Below are positions 1 to 13,900 of a stretch of 64,000 bases of DNA, one piece after another. The first letter of the stretch is position 1. Each line of letters opens with the position of its first letter. A program made the translations under genes and the position numbers. The stretch is taken from NCBI GenBank assembly GCA_019925095.2, contig CM034410.1:12984436-13048435 (forward strand), given 5' to 3'. Below the pieces are notes generated by a model. The model searched no databases. It saw only the letters and a program-made list of their open reading frames with translations, and was not told the DNA's origin. This stretch comes from Dendrolimus kikuchii. Its lineage: Eukaryota > Arthropoda > Insecta > Lepidoptera > Lasiocampidae.

Positions 1-181
1 TACAAACGGAATGAATTAATATTTCTCAAGTCATCACATTTGCTACTAAAGTAATAAATATGCAATGATTGAAGCCAGGTTCTATAGATAATAAGATTTC
101 TGCGTTCTTTTACTCTTGCCTTACCGTGGGAAGAAATTATGTTACTCATACTATATGGAGTATTTCAAACCAGTAGTAAGG

Positions 182-437
182 CAAATGAATGTAATTGAAA
201 AAGAACGAATTGGTGAATGGAATTGAAAAAGAATGAACTGATGAATGGAATGTTATTTATTTGTTTCAATTTACAGCCGGTTCTTGTATGATATTATTCA
301 TTAATGTTCTACCAATATTGTGGTAGGTGCATTAATAAGTAAGATATAGGAACAGACTGCGAGTCTAATGAATGGAATTGAAAAAGAGCGAATTGGTGAA
401 TGGAATTGAAAAAGAGCGAACTGGCGAATGGAATGTT
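182..437. repeat. Degenerate AT-rich tandem/duplicated block
   Basis: Units of the form 'gaatggaattgaaaaagag' recur at about 190-250 and 370-437, each followed by 'gaatggaatgttatt' and a short AT-rich stretch. The block is a local duplication of an internal tandem repeat. No coding potential is visible in it or in the rest of 1-2000, which is plain AT-rich sequence. Confidence 0.55.
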
Positions 438-2034
438 ATTAGTTTTTGAATTTACAACAAAAACAACTCTCTTGTAGCAGTGAAAACTCCATCTTTTTTA
501 AAAAGAATATTCAATATTTTATTATCGAATATTCCATTTTTTGTAATAGATATGTAACCATATTTTACCATTAAAATACTTTATTCCAAATATTACAATG
601 GAATTTTCCATACCTTACAATATTTCCATCTTTTGTAATTATACACCATATTTTGGTAATAAGTGACACTTTCCTTTCACAAACTGTATAAGTGCGTAAA
701 AATGGTATACACATTTGATTTTTGGACGATTTTCCTAAGTAGGTAAGTTGTACCATTGCTGGCAACCCCCTCCCCTCAATGATTGTCACCCTATTAATTT
801 ATTGAAAACATTAAGATTTTTTTTTTTAAATTTTTTTTGTAGCCATACACTGACAATAATAATATGTTTACAAAATAAAAAATATTAAGATTTCTAACTA
901 GTTGAATAAATTGACAGAGAGGCAATCACTTGGGGATGCCAACAATGGTATAGTTCCCCTAATTCCTATTTTATAGTCCTTTTTATTAATCACTTAATTT
1001 GACTTTTAATTAAATATAGTGAAACTCGAAGAGATATGTTAGGATGTTCCTTATATTTAAAGTTTACAAACTAAATAATTTACTTTTGACACTTATGTAT
1101 AATTAATAAAATAATGTATAATAATCATAATATGGAATGTAAACTAGTAAGTACGCTTCCCTCGCGGGGTTAATCTTATTGTCTTGATATTAAATGATTC
1201 TCACTTAAGTAACACTTAACGCGTAAGAGGTTAGGGCAATACTTGACTTATGAAATCACGGTTTTAGGTTCTCTAGCTATTTTAGCAAGCTGATATAGTT
1301 CAGTTATGACTTTCAATTTAAGTCGACAAACTACAGTGATCCGTATTATAATAAACTTGAATACTACAATGACATTGTCGTGTCCATTCACTTCTGTGCC
1401 TTTCAATCGAATAGATTAAACTTGGTTGATCTGTGTAATACAAGGATTCCCAAACTTTTTTGGGCAAGAGACCCCTTTTCCAAAAAGAACTCATATACTT
1501 CATAGACAAATTACTTTAAAAATCCTATCTCTACTTTTTTTCGTATTGATATAAAATACTTACCAATTTAAAAACTTTGCAGTTGGTTAAGTGAGTAAAC
1601 TTGAGATTATTTTCTCATCAAAATTTAACAAAATAAATAGACATAAAATTCAGTAAATATCAAATGTAATTAATAATTATTAATACAAATTACGTAAAAA
1701 TATTTGTGGGTATTTTTTTTTTTTGTAGCAAAAAAGTGCACATTTGTACACGTAGCACAACTCATACAGTATATTTTATAGTTTCAAATAAGAACTTGTG
1801 TTAATTAATAGAGGTAGATTTTTAGACCTCTTCGAACTCTAAACAACTTTCGTTTATGTCGACCCCTGGGAAACTGTTTGGACCTCAGGGGGTCGATATC
1901 GACCACTTTGGAAATCCCTGGTCTAATATTACCATTATGAAATTGTCATGTCCGTTCGTTTGTCTCTATATGACACAACCATTTTTCTCGGAAACTACCA
2001 AACTACTAGGAACGCGTATCTGTAGTATCTCACA

Positions 2035-2365
2035 ACGCGGCGACCGGCACAAGGCGACCGCGGTCGTTATGGTCGTGGCGAAACGGTCACTAATGACCTC
2101 ATCATTTTTGATCACACAGCTCTCACAACGACCCATGTCAAGAGTTGGGTCGAAGTGGGCGGTGACAACAGAGCATTCATTCTCTCTAATTCTTGACATT
2201 GAAAAAGGCGCGAATTTCAAATCAACCAATGACATTTGTGTATTTCGTCGTTTATGACATCAACGCCCCATAATCCGTTCCACCAGAGTTTGTGATTGTA
2301 ACGTCCGCAAGCAAGTGGAACGGGAAAAATCGCGGTCGTTGTGAGTCCCTTCTGGAACGTAGCCT
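2035..2365. mobile_element. TIR MITE family B, copy 1
   Basis: Shares blocks such as 'gtcactaatgacctcatcat', 'cacaacgacccatgtcaaga' and the terminal 'ggaacgtagcct' with copies near 10.2, 20.0, 24.5, 25.2, 27.4, 37.7 and 40.2 kb. Full copies end in imperfect inverted repeats of about 30 bp (one end 'aggctacgttccattag', the other the complement of a GCGCGTTCCA-type end). There is no transposase, so it is non-autonomous. The left end of this copy is eroded. The short open frames here are family sequence, not a gene. Confidence 0.7.
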
Positions 2366-2924
2366 AGGTGTATAGGGATGAAATTTTATAGGAAGACTAT
2401 AGGGCCTGGCAGACGTCGTCCTGCCCAGAAATCAGACCCTACTGAATCAAAAACTGCAAATCCTTCATACAAAATAATATTTTAAAATACCTTCCGCAAC
2501 AAAAAATATACTCAGGTCCCAATGTCGCTTACGACATAATGGTGGAAAAGGCTAGATATTTCATAATGTGTAATATCTATATATGTGTATTTTCTACTGG
2601 ATAAATAGTTATATGTTTTTCTTCACCCTTAATCGGCTGTCGCCGGCCACGTGCGCACGTGTTATTTTAATGTGTAAGGAGTGAACACTAGTCGTGCGTC
2701 AGAGCTGACACACACTTTTTCTATTTGAATTGTCCAGTATTGCCCTAACTCCTCTATTTGCACCATAGTACTAGAGTAAACGAAACATGTAAAATGGAAT
2801 GTTCATTCATTTTTGACACTTATTGCTTTTAATTTAAGGCATATTTTCCGGAACGAGGTGATCTTTCTGATGGTTTTAACCAATTTTGCAAACGTTAGAT
2901 AAAAGTTATCCATCGACTCAATAA

Positions 2925-3170
2925 GGTGGTAGGGCATTTGCCCGACTGGATGGCTACCACCCCTGGTCTAAAGTATGTCGCCATAACAACCTTGAGTTGT
3001 GTTCCGGCATTAGTGACCAGGTTCCAGTCTCCTTTAAGAGAGCAGCAGCGCATTTGTAGCACCTTTGGTGTTGCAAATGTCTATAGGCGATGGTAACCGC
3101 TTTACATCAAGTGGGCCGTCTGCCTCTCTGTTGAACTCCTGCAATAAAAAAAAAAAAAAAAAAAAAAAAA
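2925..3170 (+). mobile_element. 5'-truncated non-LTR 3' end, family C, copy 1, with poly(A)
   Basis: Runs from 'ggtggtagggcatttgcccg' to 'gaactcctgcaataaa' and into about 28 A residues. Other copies lie at about 11.1, 17.8, 33.4, 37.3, 38.0 and 41.9 kb. They start at different points but share the 3' end, which is how a LINE 3' UTR mobilised by target-primed reverse transcription behaves. The long pure A tail suggests a recent insertion. The clade cannot be told from this piece. Confidence 0.75.
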
Positions 3171-3841
3171 GGGTAGTTGACAGTGATATCAAGTGATACA
3201 CTTTTTGCAAACAATATTATATGAATAATTTTTATCTGACGAATGAAAAATAGGACCTAAATCGGTTTTCTTAACTAGTTTTCACTCAGTTATTTGGAAA
3301 CGCTTTTCTTTAACTTGATACCATATAGTGTAATGATAACAATTTAAACAGATACTTGTATCGAATGGTATAGAGTTGTAATAAGGGTCACGCCAAATAT
3401 TATTTATTCTACATAAGGCTGCGCAAATAAGTAATTTAGTATAAAAAATAGTCCATTGCGCAGTTAAAATGCATCATCTTAGCAATTATATCTTAGTTGA
3501 AAATTAATTCAAACATGAAAGAATAGATAGACACACATTGTAAATATCCAAGCTAAGACACGCTGGAACCGATTCCAGTCACCAAGAGCAGAGTAAGCAA
3601 CTTACAGATCGGTTATGAAATTTATCCACTCGAGAATCGAATCCAGTGCCTCCACGTTCTTGTAAAGTGAAGTTTAATAATCGAAATAAAAAAGTCATTT
3701 GTCTATCTAAATTCTAACCCAATCTGGCAACCCTCAAATATATTTAAATTGTTTTCACAGCTGGCAACTTCGTTAAACTACGTCACCTCGCTCCGTCGTA
3801 TAGGCCGTCGCTCTCGCACGTCTATATAAGTTGAGTATGTA

Positions 3842-3959
3842 CTAGAGATGCAACACTTGCCCGTCGTCCTTCGACGGGAGCGGATACGCCGGCTCCGGCT
3901 GTTCCTCCAAGGTGACAGCTGTCAAATCGACTATCTCGTCCTGTTCGTCTTGATCGAAT
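3842..3959 (-). CDS. par-6: par-6 exon 7 (C-terminal tail)
   Basis: Acceptor TTTTTTCCAG precedes 3959. The first base completes Arg271 from exon 6. It encodes 38 residues beginning [19 protein letters not shown] and ending DDGQVLHL, then TAG at 3842-3844. The acidic 'DEIVDLT' stretch is typical of PAR-6 C-termini. Confidence 0.93.
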
Positions 3960-4849
3960 CTGGAAAAAATACACATAAAGAAATTAAATTAATTTAAAAA
4001 TTACAATATTGTTTTAAAAGAATTTACATTTTCCTTGCACCAATATGAGAATAATAATAAAAAAAAAAAACTAGCGCCAGACATTGTCCTGCCCTGAAAA
4101 TATAAAAACCTAGAACCCGTTTCCAACGCCATCTATCGAATTTAATTGAGTATTTGCACTATCCAGGCACCCACTCAAACACACAAAAATTTCATCAGAA
4201 TCGGCCCAACGGTTTAGGTCTCCAGTAACAACGAAATCCTTTCCCTTGGTTTCCTGTTTTACATTTCATCGCATAAATTGATCTTTATACCTACACTATG
4301 AGTTGGTGTAATAATAAAGATGCGGTTTTTTTTTCAAAATCAACCAATTCAATCCCCGAGTAGGGTAATTAATTTTTCAAAAATCGAATGAAACCGCTTT
4401 AGTTTGAGTATGAGTTACTAAACTATAAGATATAGCGAACAATATACTCTTGAGTATTATCGCCATAACTTAGTTTCGAATTTGGCCAAGGAGGCCCACT
4501 TGAAAATTCACTCTGTGTATATAAAGATAATCAGACGGCCTCTGTGGTTGAGCGGGCTAAGTTTTAGCCGGCCGAACTCGCTGGAACGCAGATGCTACGG
4601 GTTCGATTCCTGGCATGCTAAATTTCGTAAACAAACTTTCTGTTATTTACTACGGTCTGGATATTTGGGATCGGCCCCAGAGTGGTCAGTTGTATATTAC
4701 CCATAACACAAGAGAAACTTGCTTAGCTTGGGGTTGACTTAAACAGGGTCAGGAAATAATCTGCAATATAATGATATGTAATTTTATATAATTAGTATTA
4801 TATTGCACATAGCCATATGTTTAAATAGTTGCATTTTATTACTCTATCT

Positions 4850-4901
<52 letters not shown>

Positions 4902-7900
4902 GGAATCGTATTTGTTATTATAAAATAACCATATAAGCTAACAGATATCGGAAATGGAGTAACAGGATGTTGGAAGTTAATACGTATGGCGGAAGTTGGT
5001 TTACAGCATTACCGGATGGTGTCACTGCGGCGCGCTACGAGGACCTGTTAAATACGCGGTGTTCGGGCAGAGGAGGGGCAGTCTTCAACCGACAGTCTAC
5101 GAGTCTACAACCAAGTCTACGACCGACAGTCTACAATGACAGTCTTGGACGAGGACCACATAATATATTGTGGTCGATAATTACTGCTTGATAATCGCAG
5201 TATTCTTGAAGGGCAAATTGCTGCTCGACACCTGACAAGCGTGGACGCAACTCTTGGAGTTGTCCTAATATTTCTGTGTATTAATGTGCAGTATTGTAAT
5301 AATTCTAGTGTAATAAACTTTGATTATAATATTTCAGATTATTATTGTGTTATTCTCGGAGCGTCATTCGTACATATCTCCGACATACATATCTTTTATG
5401 TGAATATTTGTATATATACATACATACATACATACATAACTTCACGCCAGTTCCCTTGCGGGGTAGGCACGAACAACAGAGCGCCATTTAGGCTTATTCT
5501 TGTATATATAGTATAGTTTTATGTTTATTAATAAAATTTAAGTAATCATACAATAATTATGTATACCACCATCGCCACTCCCAATTGGCAATATTCTTGC
5601 CACGGGTTGTCTGGGACCTCGACCGCCCTTTGTACACAATTATAATAATACTAGTTCGTAAGTTTTCTGTAATGGTGTACATTAAAGTGTTATCTATCTA
5701 TCTATCTATACAATGTGTGCTTTTTAAAGAAAGAAAGAAAAACTTTATTTGAAGAAATAACGATGTAATTATATTCTTTATACATTATTATACACAGAGC
5801 ATATTTTGAGAATTTGTACGCCGCATTTTCAGCAAACAACGTTTGCACTCAGCATATTGCTGTGCCGGAATTATATCCGACACGACGCTGATTTTCAGTG
5901 CAAACCTTCCATTTGGCGGAAGAGCAAAACGACCCGATTTTTTTTCATACATACATACATAACTTCACGCCAGTTCCCTTGCGGGGTAGGCACGAACAAC
6001 AGAGTGCCATTTAGGCTTATTCTTACACACCTCACTTGCCTCTTTGACATTCATAACTTCATGCACACTCGTCTGTTCTTAAGGCTCCTGACATTACCTT
6101 CTTTTTTCATAAAAAAAAATAATAGTAAATAATAACAATTAATAAAACTAATTCTATTTATGTAATATTTAATCAATAAAACAGATTAATACATTTGAAT
6201 GCTACTTCAAAATTAAAACAAACACTCGTGTAACAACTTGTATCGAATCATCTAATAGTGTGTGTTTGTCTGTCGATCATTATTTATTTATTTATCATAG
6301 ACAATGTTCTCACCTGTCTTCGTCCGGCTCCGATGGTGGATGTGAATTGCGGCTGCCCGTGTCGACTGGTAACGGCGTGCGCTGGTTAGCCGGTCGCACT
6401 GTTATTATCAGGTTCGAAGAATTCGCGACCATCATGTCTGTCACCTGGAAACAACACGGTACACGGTATATGAAGAAAAATTATGATACCCGAGTATTTT
6501 ACCGAGATTATCGTCTGCAATATTGTAACTCTTAATAAAACGCAAGTTCAACATAAGTTTCTTTCATTAATCATTATCAACAAATAAGTAAATGCGAGCG
6601 AGACAAGCAAGACAGAAAAATGTATGTACAAATGCACATATTGGGAATTACCAACATGTAAGCTGCACGTTCAACATGAACTTAAAAAAAAAAAACTAAC
6701 GAGTTGTCGCTGGCACACATGGTTGGAAAGAGGATCCTTTTACTATATCACATTATCACACACATATATCGCAGTGTTTGACGGCGATGAACTCCGAAAC
6801 TACTCAACCGATTTTAATGACTTTTTTCATTTTGCTGGATTTGTTTCAACTTAGAACATAGGATAAGTTTCATTTTAATTTATTAATCAAAAATATTTTT
6901 TTTAAACCGAGAGTTTGGTAAGTATAAGTTCTGCTGTTAACTCAAGTTACGTAAGCACCAAATAGATGGCGCCATACTTTACGTCCAACGCTTTCGTTGA
7001 TTAATAGTATGCGAGCCTTAATCAATATAAATTTAATATATATAATGAATCGTAGAAACGTACGCGCATAACTTGAGAACAACTTTACCGATTTTGATGA
7101 CATTTTGTGTGTGTTTGAGTGGGTCGCCGGTTTGGTTTGGTTCTGGTTTAGATACACAATTGGGACCGATAAGAGGCATTAGAATCGGGTCCTAGATTGT
7201 TATTTTTTCAGGGCAGGATAATGTCTGCCGAGACCACTAGTGTAAACAAAATATATATATTAAAATGTAGCACAAAATTTCATTTTACTTAAACAAACTG
7301 TATTAAAAGAGAGTAAAAACTCGACATTGAAATTGCGCCATCTGTGAAAGTTGCCCGAACTAATGGATAATTAGTATACAACCAACATCAAAGTACAGTA
7401 GTATCACGCAGAAACTACAGATAGCTTAAAGAGACATACACTATACAGCGGTCAGCATTTTTCATTGCAGTTACACTTTTATCTGTCTATCCACCATGCG
7501 CCAAGCATGTGAGTAACGTGTGATAAGGAACTTTGTTACAAAAACACAAGTTGAATCCTTCTTAAATAATTCTGTAATACTCATCATGCCAAAAGCTCCG
7601 GTCTGTAAGTGGACGCAAACATAACTTCGTAGCTGTCAAATTCTTTATTTTCCCGCCCATTTCAAAACAGTGTTTGATACCACCGCCCATCCGGATTATC
7701 GCAATCGCCGGATAGCGGGGATCCGGATTAACAAGGCCCTACTGTAGTATAATACAGTGAAGCCTTATTATAACGAAATTTCAATATAACGATTTTCTCG
7801 GATTCCCCTAGAACAGGCCGTAAGATTTAATACACTATATACCTTTACATTACGAATACATTTTTATATAAACCTCTTTATAACGAATTTTCAATCATTC

Positions 7901-10900
7901 AAAACATATAGAAAAAAGTATAAGTGACAAGTACAACAACCTTTACATAAAGTATTTTGCTAGTCCGTCTAACAAGAATTTATGTCTCGGCAGGTTTTAA
8001 TATATTTGTTTACCATAAGACAATCCAGGAATGTAAACTTTCATAATAAATTAATGTTTAGTGTTTCAAGGAAAACAAATATTAAAGTGCCTTCATAACA
8101 ATGTGTTATACTCTTTATTTTAAGTTTCCCTTAAACTTGCTAAAACGAATCTTAGACCAAATTAACCTCTATATATAAAACTTCTTGGTATAACAAAAAA
8201 ATTCTAATCTCGTTCAGATTTGTTATATCGAGGTTACACTGTATAACGAAACATACCTGGTCCAAGGTCTTATTGGATACATCGATCCCGTTGACCTCCA
8301 ACACTTCGTCGTTGACCCCCAATAGGCCGGTGGACTCCGCCAACCCCCCAGGCACCAGCCGCGATATGAATATTCCGGGGGATCGTTCAACACCGTTGGG
8401 AGTGACACGGACCGAAGTCCCATCCCTGAAAACAAATATTCTCTCCATTTTCGCATCGCTGTATAACTATAGCAAATTATGGTGGGTAGAAAGAAGGAGG
8501 GTAGGGCAATGTTTGTGTTCAAAATAAAGCCCGTCAAAAAGCATAAAATTAGTGGCGCTACTGAAGCGTATAGACAAGACAAACAAGCTAAACATATACT
8601 AAACACGAGAATCAGTTGATATAGAGAAATGTAATATATTGTTACGAGCTAGAGAGACTCGAATTAAAATGCCGTTAGAATTATTATAGAGTTTATTAGA
8701 ACTATCGAAACACGTATAACACAGGTACAAATATAACCGAACACAACAAATCCCAAACGTAATGCAGAAGGTCGTAATTCAATAAAACGCGCGAAGTCCG
8801 TCACTATTAGATTCCCGAATGTACACAAGTCACGCCTGTATCGTAGTTGCAGCTCAACTGGCCCCCTCTCAATCAAGCCGTCGTTTTATACTTCACAAAT
8901 GCAAATGTGCCCGCCCGGCAACGTCGACACAATGTCATAGAATTAGCTTGTACTTATAATCCGCAACACATGGCTAATTATGATCCTGAGCGGCCGTAAA
9001 CGAGAACAGTAGGACAATAGGCTGTTCTCCACAATAACTAGAAACGTATGCCAATAAATAAGTGAACAAAAGAAGACGATCATAAAGGATTACAATTAGT
9101 TCAAATGCCGACAGGTAATAAAATGTGCTTTTAGTTTTTACAGATCTGTGCGTGGACTTTGTCTTTGTCGGGACCTAAGTTGTAACAATATGACAATTTA
9201 AGTTTGGAAACAAAAATAAAACGCTAATAGATCTAGGTGTATAAACTATGGGTACTTTAAATTAAAACAAATTAAAAAAAAATAAGTAAAAAATTGCACC
9301 CAAATCGCTGGCGGCGAGGCGCGTTCCCAAAAAACCGACCGCGTTGCCACGTTAATGGCAACACAAAGCGATGCTCCCGGTACAGGTCAGCAGCCCGGCA
9401 ACGCTGTACGCTGACAACGATTTGGAGTCGAACTAAATCGATTATGGTAATCGATAATTTATTTGAATGAATTTCAACAATTCATAATATAAAAAACACA
9501 TACAACACACGATCAATACATTTACAATAACTAAACCCACTACGAATATAAAAATATCAACATAATAGAAAGCACATCACTATCATCCTTTTACAATATG
9601 GGCCCAAGTATTTACGATAGTGTATCTGTCTACATTATTTAAATCTAAATTATATTATTTTGTATTGACAAAAGAGAGAGTATAATGTCGTTTTTACCTA
9701 ATAAAGAATCCTAAAGGCCTATCAGAGCCATGCTTGAGCAATTTCACTCGCCTACACGTCTCTGGTACTATATCTACATCTATTATTGCTGATACCTGCA
9801 AATAAGAATAAAAAAATTAACAAAGCATAAATATGAATTAGTTGGATTTCATTTTTAACCTTCTAAAAGGAGGAGGTTGTTATTCGACTCTATGTTTTTT
9901 ACGTATATACGCGATAACTCCGTCAATTGTAAACCGATTTAAAAAAATAATAATTTCAGAGTATCTATCATCCGTTAAATGGAACGTAGATGTCCCGGGT
10001 TCAATTCATCGTATGGTGAATAAATTAACTTTATCACATTAATTTAATAATTTCATACGCATTTCTATGTGTAATATTTTATTATTTAACAAAAACCAAA
10101 CCGACTCCAAACTAAAAAGCAAAGATTAAATATTTTCTACATCTTGAGTTGGTGCCAAGTAAAACAAAAACGCACGACGCCCAAAATGCTCGGTTAGCCG
10201 TTCCACAAGGCGACCGCGGTCGTTATGGTCGTGGCGAAAACGTCACTAATGACGTCATAATTTTCGATCACACATCGCTCGCAACGACCCATGTTCAAGA
10301 GCTGGATCGAAGTGGGCGTTGATCACAGAGCATTAATTCTCTCTATCTCTTGACATTGAAAAAGGCGGGATTTTCAAATCGACTAATGACATTTGTGTAT
10401 TTTGTCGTTTATATCGTGAACGTGATATTTGTGAGTCCCTTCTGGAGCGTAGCCTTAGTTTACGATCGACCGCTGATCGAGCCGCTGCTACAGCGATACC
10501 TCGCCGAGTTTTGTGTCTTTTGCCGCATTCCCCTATCGCTGTAACAATCCGCGTACTGGGATATACCCGCTGTGCCGTACCCAGCTGTTCCACACATCGA
10601 AGGAACAACAAGACGTGAAGAAAGGACTACGAGGAAGAAGTGCCTGCCGCTGCGAAGCCCGCAGCGTACGTAGCGTGTCTGGTTCTTTCCTCTTAATCCC
10701 GCCGTCGCCCAGTTGCAAATATCTACATGTGAACGTACCCACTTTCCATCAGGTGGATTGACGGTCTATCTACTGTACACTATCAATTAAAATATTCATA
10801 ACATACCATTCTAAAGTCGTGCGGATTTGATATGGCCAGGCCTTTGTTCTTCGCCGGTGTACCGCTTAGTATCGAAGAGATTATATTTCTAGGTCGCATC

Positions 10901-13900
10901 GTTCCATACCCGTTTAACTCTTCAAGGCTATCACCTGAAAAATAATTCGAGGAGATACTTTTAATTATTAATAACAGCCCATAATTGTCCATCTGCTGGG
11001 CATGGATCTCATAATTTCTTGGGGGAACGGTCGTTGAAAATGTCATAGGCGATGGTAACCACTTTTCGTGCAGTGAGTTATTATCGTTGCACGAACGGAA
11101 AAAGAATACAACTTCCTGCGACCGGGCGGCCGGTCGTAAGAGGCGACGAAACAACCCACAGCCAGGCGGTAAAGCATTTGCCCGACTGGATGGCTACCAT
11201 CCCTAATCTAAAATATAAAATTTGTCGCCATAACAATCTTGAGTTGTGTTCCGGCATAAGTGACCAGATTCCAGTCTCCCTTAAGAGAGCAGTAGCGCAT
11301 TTGTAGCACTTTTGGTGTTGCAAATGTCCATAGGCGATGGTAGCCGCTTTCCAGCAAGTGGGCCGTCTGCTGAACTTTTGCAATAAAAAGAACCTGCGAA
11401 TTTGCCAGCGTCTCAATAAAAAAATAAACATAATAGAATTAGTCTATTATATGAGTCCGCCTATGTTGACCGACCGCTTAATATGAAGTAATTACAGTTT
11501 ATAATAATTCCATTTCTTTATTTTCTCGACGACAGCTTCTGTGGAAACTTAAACGAGCGTCTTTTTACATTATGTATACATTGTTTAATAAAAGTATGAC
11601 GCTTACGCACGTACAAGGTCATAGCAGAGTCGGAGAAACTGATAGAGATGGAGCTATCGATAAACGTAACACGATAACAGACCCGATATTTTTTTTACAA
11701 AGTGTAAGAAACTAAACTATTGCCGGATAATTTTGTAGAAATTTATTAACTAATATTACATTCCATTACAAGATGTAATTATATTATGTTGATTCTTTAT
11801 TTATTTATTTTAATCAAAATCTGATGAATCGTCACTGTCACTCGATGAGCTCTCCCCAACATTTATTATATGTATGCATGTACTTATATATTATCGAATG
11901 CCACATGAATTTCCCAATCCGAAGCTATAAACACAAAATAGCGGTGGGCCATTGAGTGTTCCCAGCTTAAAAAAATATATTTGAAAGTTTTTGTTGTATT
12001 TGTCTTTGTTCAAAACATAATAAATATATGCGATCGATATCATTACTTATTTGGTCACAACACTACAACTATCAAATTAGAACTGTCATCGAGAAAATAA
12101 AGAAATGGAAATAGTATAGTTTGGTTTTCATATTTAAAAAAAACCTGTGCGTCTCGGGACGCCCGACGGAAGTGAAAGCTTAGACTAATCTAAGTTGAAC
12201 TATTTAATATTGATATAGTTTAACTTGAGAAAAGCTTAGATTATTACTTAAATTTTATGTATATTAATATGATAATGTAAGGAAAGTTTATTTATTAATA
12301 AAATCTTTTATTGATTATAAAATATTACGGCTAGCGCTGTGGGTTAGGTGAGAGAGGAGGAGTCTGCCTACCGCTGCCGTATGCGTGAGAGAAAGGGAAG
12401 CCAGACAGACTGGCGCCGTAACGCGTTACGTAACGAAGCGGTTTAACCTCCCATAAGAAGTTATCACTTCAAAAAGTTATAACAAAATCGGATATAATGA
12501 CCTCGTTTATATTGACATGTCGCTTATTATGACCTATTTTAATAAATTACGTCCGGTTATAGTAACAGTGATTGCATTTTAGAAATAATCTTGTGTCAGC
12601 GAACACTCCTACAATACTATTTTTCAATATGAAATACACTATATAATATATCTACATAATTATACATGCGGAAGTAGCAGTCGTCTGTTACGTTTATTCG
12701 GCAAAACCACTGGATAATAACGGATGCTGTACAAACCTTGCGAAGTAGAAAAAGTGAATAAGTGGATCTCGAGCAACCAGGATTTCATGCTAAGATGACT
12801 ATAATGACAAGTGATTATATTGTCCATATTAGAATATATTGACTAGTTAATTAAATGCCTAATAGAGTCTGAATGAGTAATAAGGTATAATCAGGTACAA
12901 TCTTGAATGGAATTCCTAGGACTATGTTCTTATTAGGAATGTTCACCAACTACCTATGCCGCTTTGTCTTAGAAGTCATACCAGAGAACTGTTTACATGA
13001 TACTACTATTTATACCTTCACTTCGTTAATTCTGATACATTGTTTAAACATGCATACCAGATGCATAGACATTTAACCAACGGTTAAAATAAAATAATCG
13101 CTGTTTAGCCATAAATTTTTAGTGGTAATAAAGACTTAATTTGCGATTAATTTGATTTAGGGCCAACTTTTCAATCATCAGATAAAAGTTATTAGTTGAA
13201 TAAATTATAACCTGAGTGAATTAAACTGTTTTATACATGCACGTGGCATTTTTAATTTTTCTATATCATTTATTATATGAATAACTTTTGCCTGGTGATT
13301 GAAAACTCGGCCCTTAAAGAATTCCATATGTTATAATTCTTGGAATCTCCAACAAAAAAGTTTTTATTCATTTGGTGCGGCCTAATACTGGTCACTAAAT
13401 ATACTACAATTTTGAATTTAGAACATAGATGTTTTGTTTTTTATCTGTATATTTTTTCCCTCCATTATTATTAAAACCTCATTATACCACGCACGTGCAG
13501 TTTTCTTTTATAATTAAAATTAATACAGTCCGCAAGAAATTAATATTTAAAGAAGTGTTTAACAATAATATTTGTTAAAGTTTTAGTGAACTATTTCTAT
13601 ATCAAAACAGACCATAGTATAAAGAATAAGTAGGCAATAGTAAAAGATTCCACAGAAGCGATGAGTCTACTGTTATTGTAATTTTACTCGACACTTCATG
13701 CTCACCTTGATTTCTTTTTGAGGTGAGAAGAGACAGTTCTTACCACTTTAGAATCGATTATCTGCCCACCATTTATTTTAATTAAATACGTAAGCAATAA
13801 AGAACTATCATTAGGAAGAAATACAATTATTAACAAGCTCCCACACGCCTATGTAAACTAAAAAATGTCGCTCTTCAGTTGCTTGTAGGACGACTATCCC

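Noticed and set aside
1856..2257. 133-codon plus-strand ORF
   Set aside because: Its second half is MITE B sequence, it has no homologous domain, and the opposite strand is equally open.
4540..4620. Possible tRNA gene (A and B boxes)
   Set aside because: No closing acceptor stem or clear anticodon loop, and a homologous body occurs at 43.7 kb. It is a SINE head.
8152..8606. Two overlapping minus-strand ORFs starting at ATGs upstream of the PDZ exon
   Set aside because: Both run through the intron acceptor. Only the part from 8425 down to 8257 matches PAR-6, and the splice sites explain the rest.
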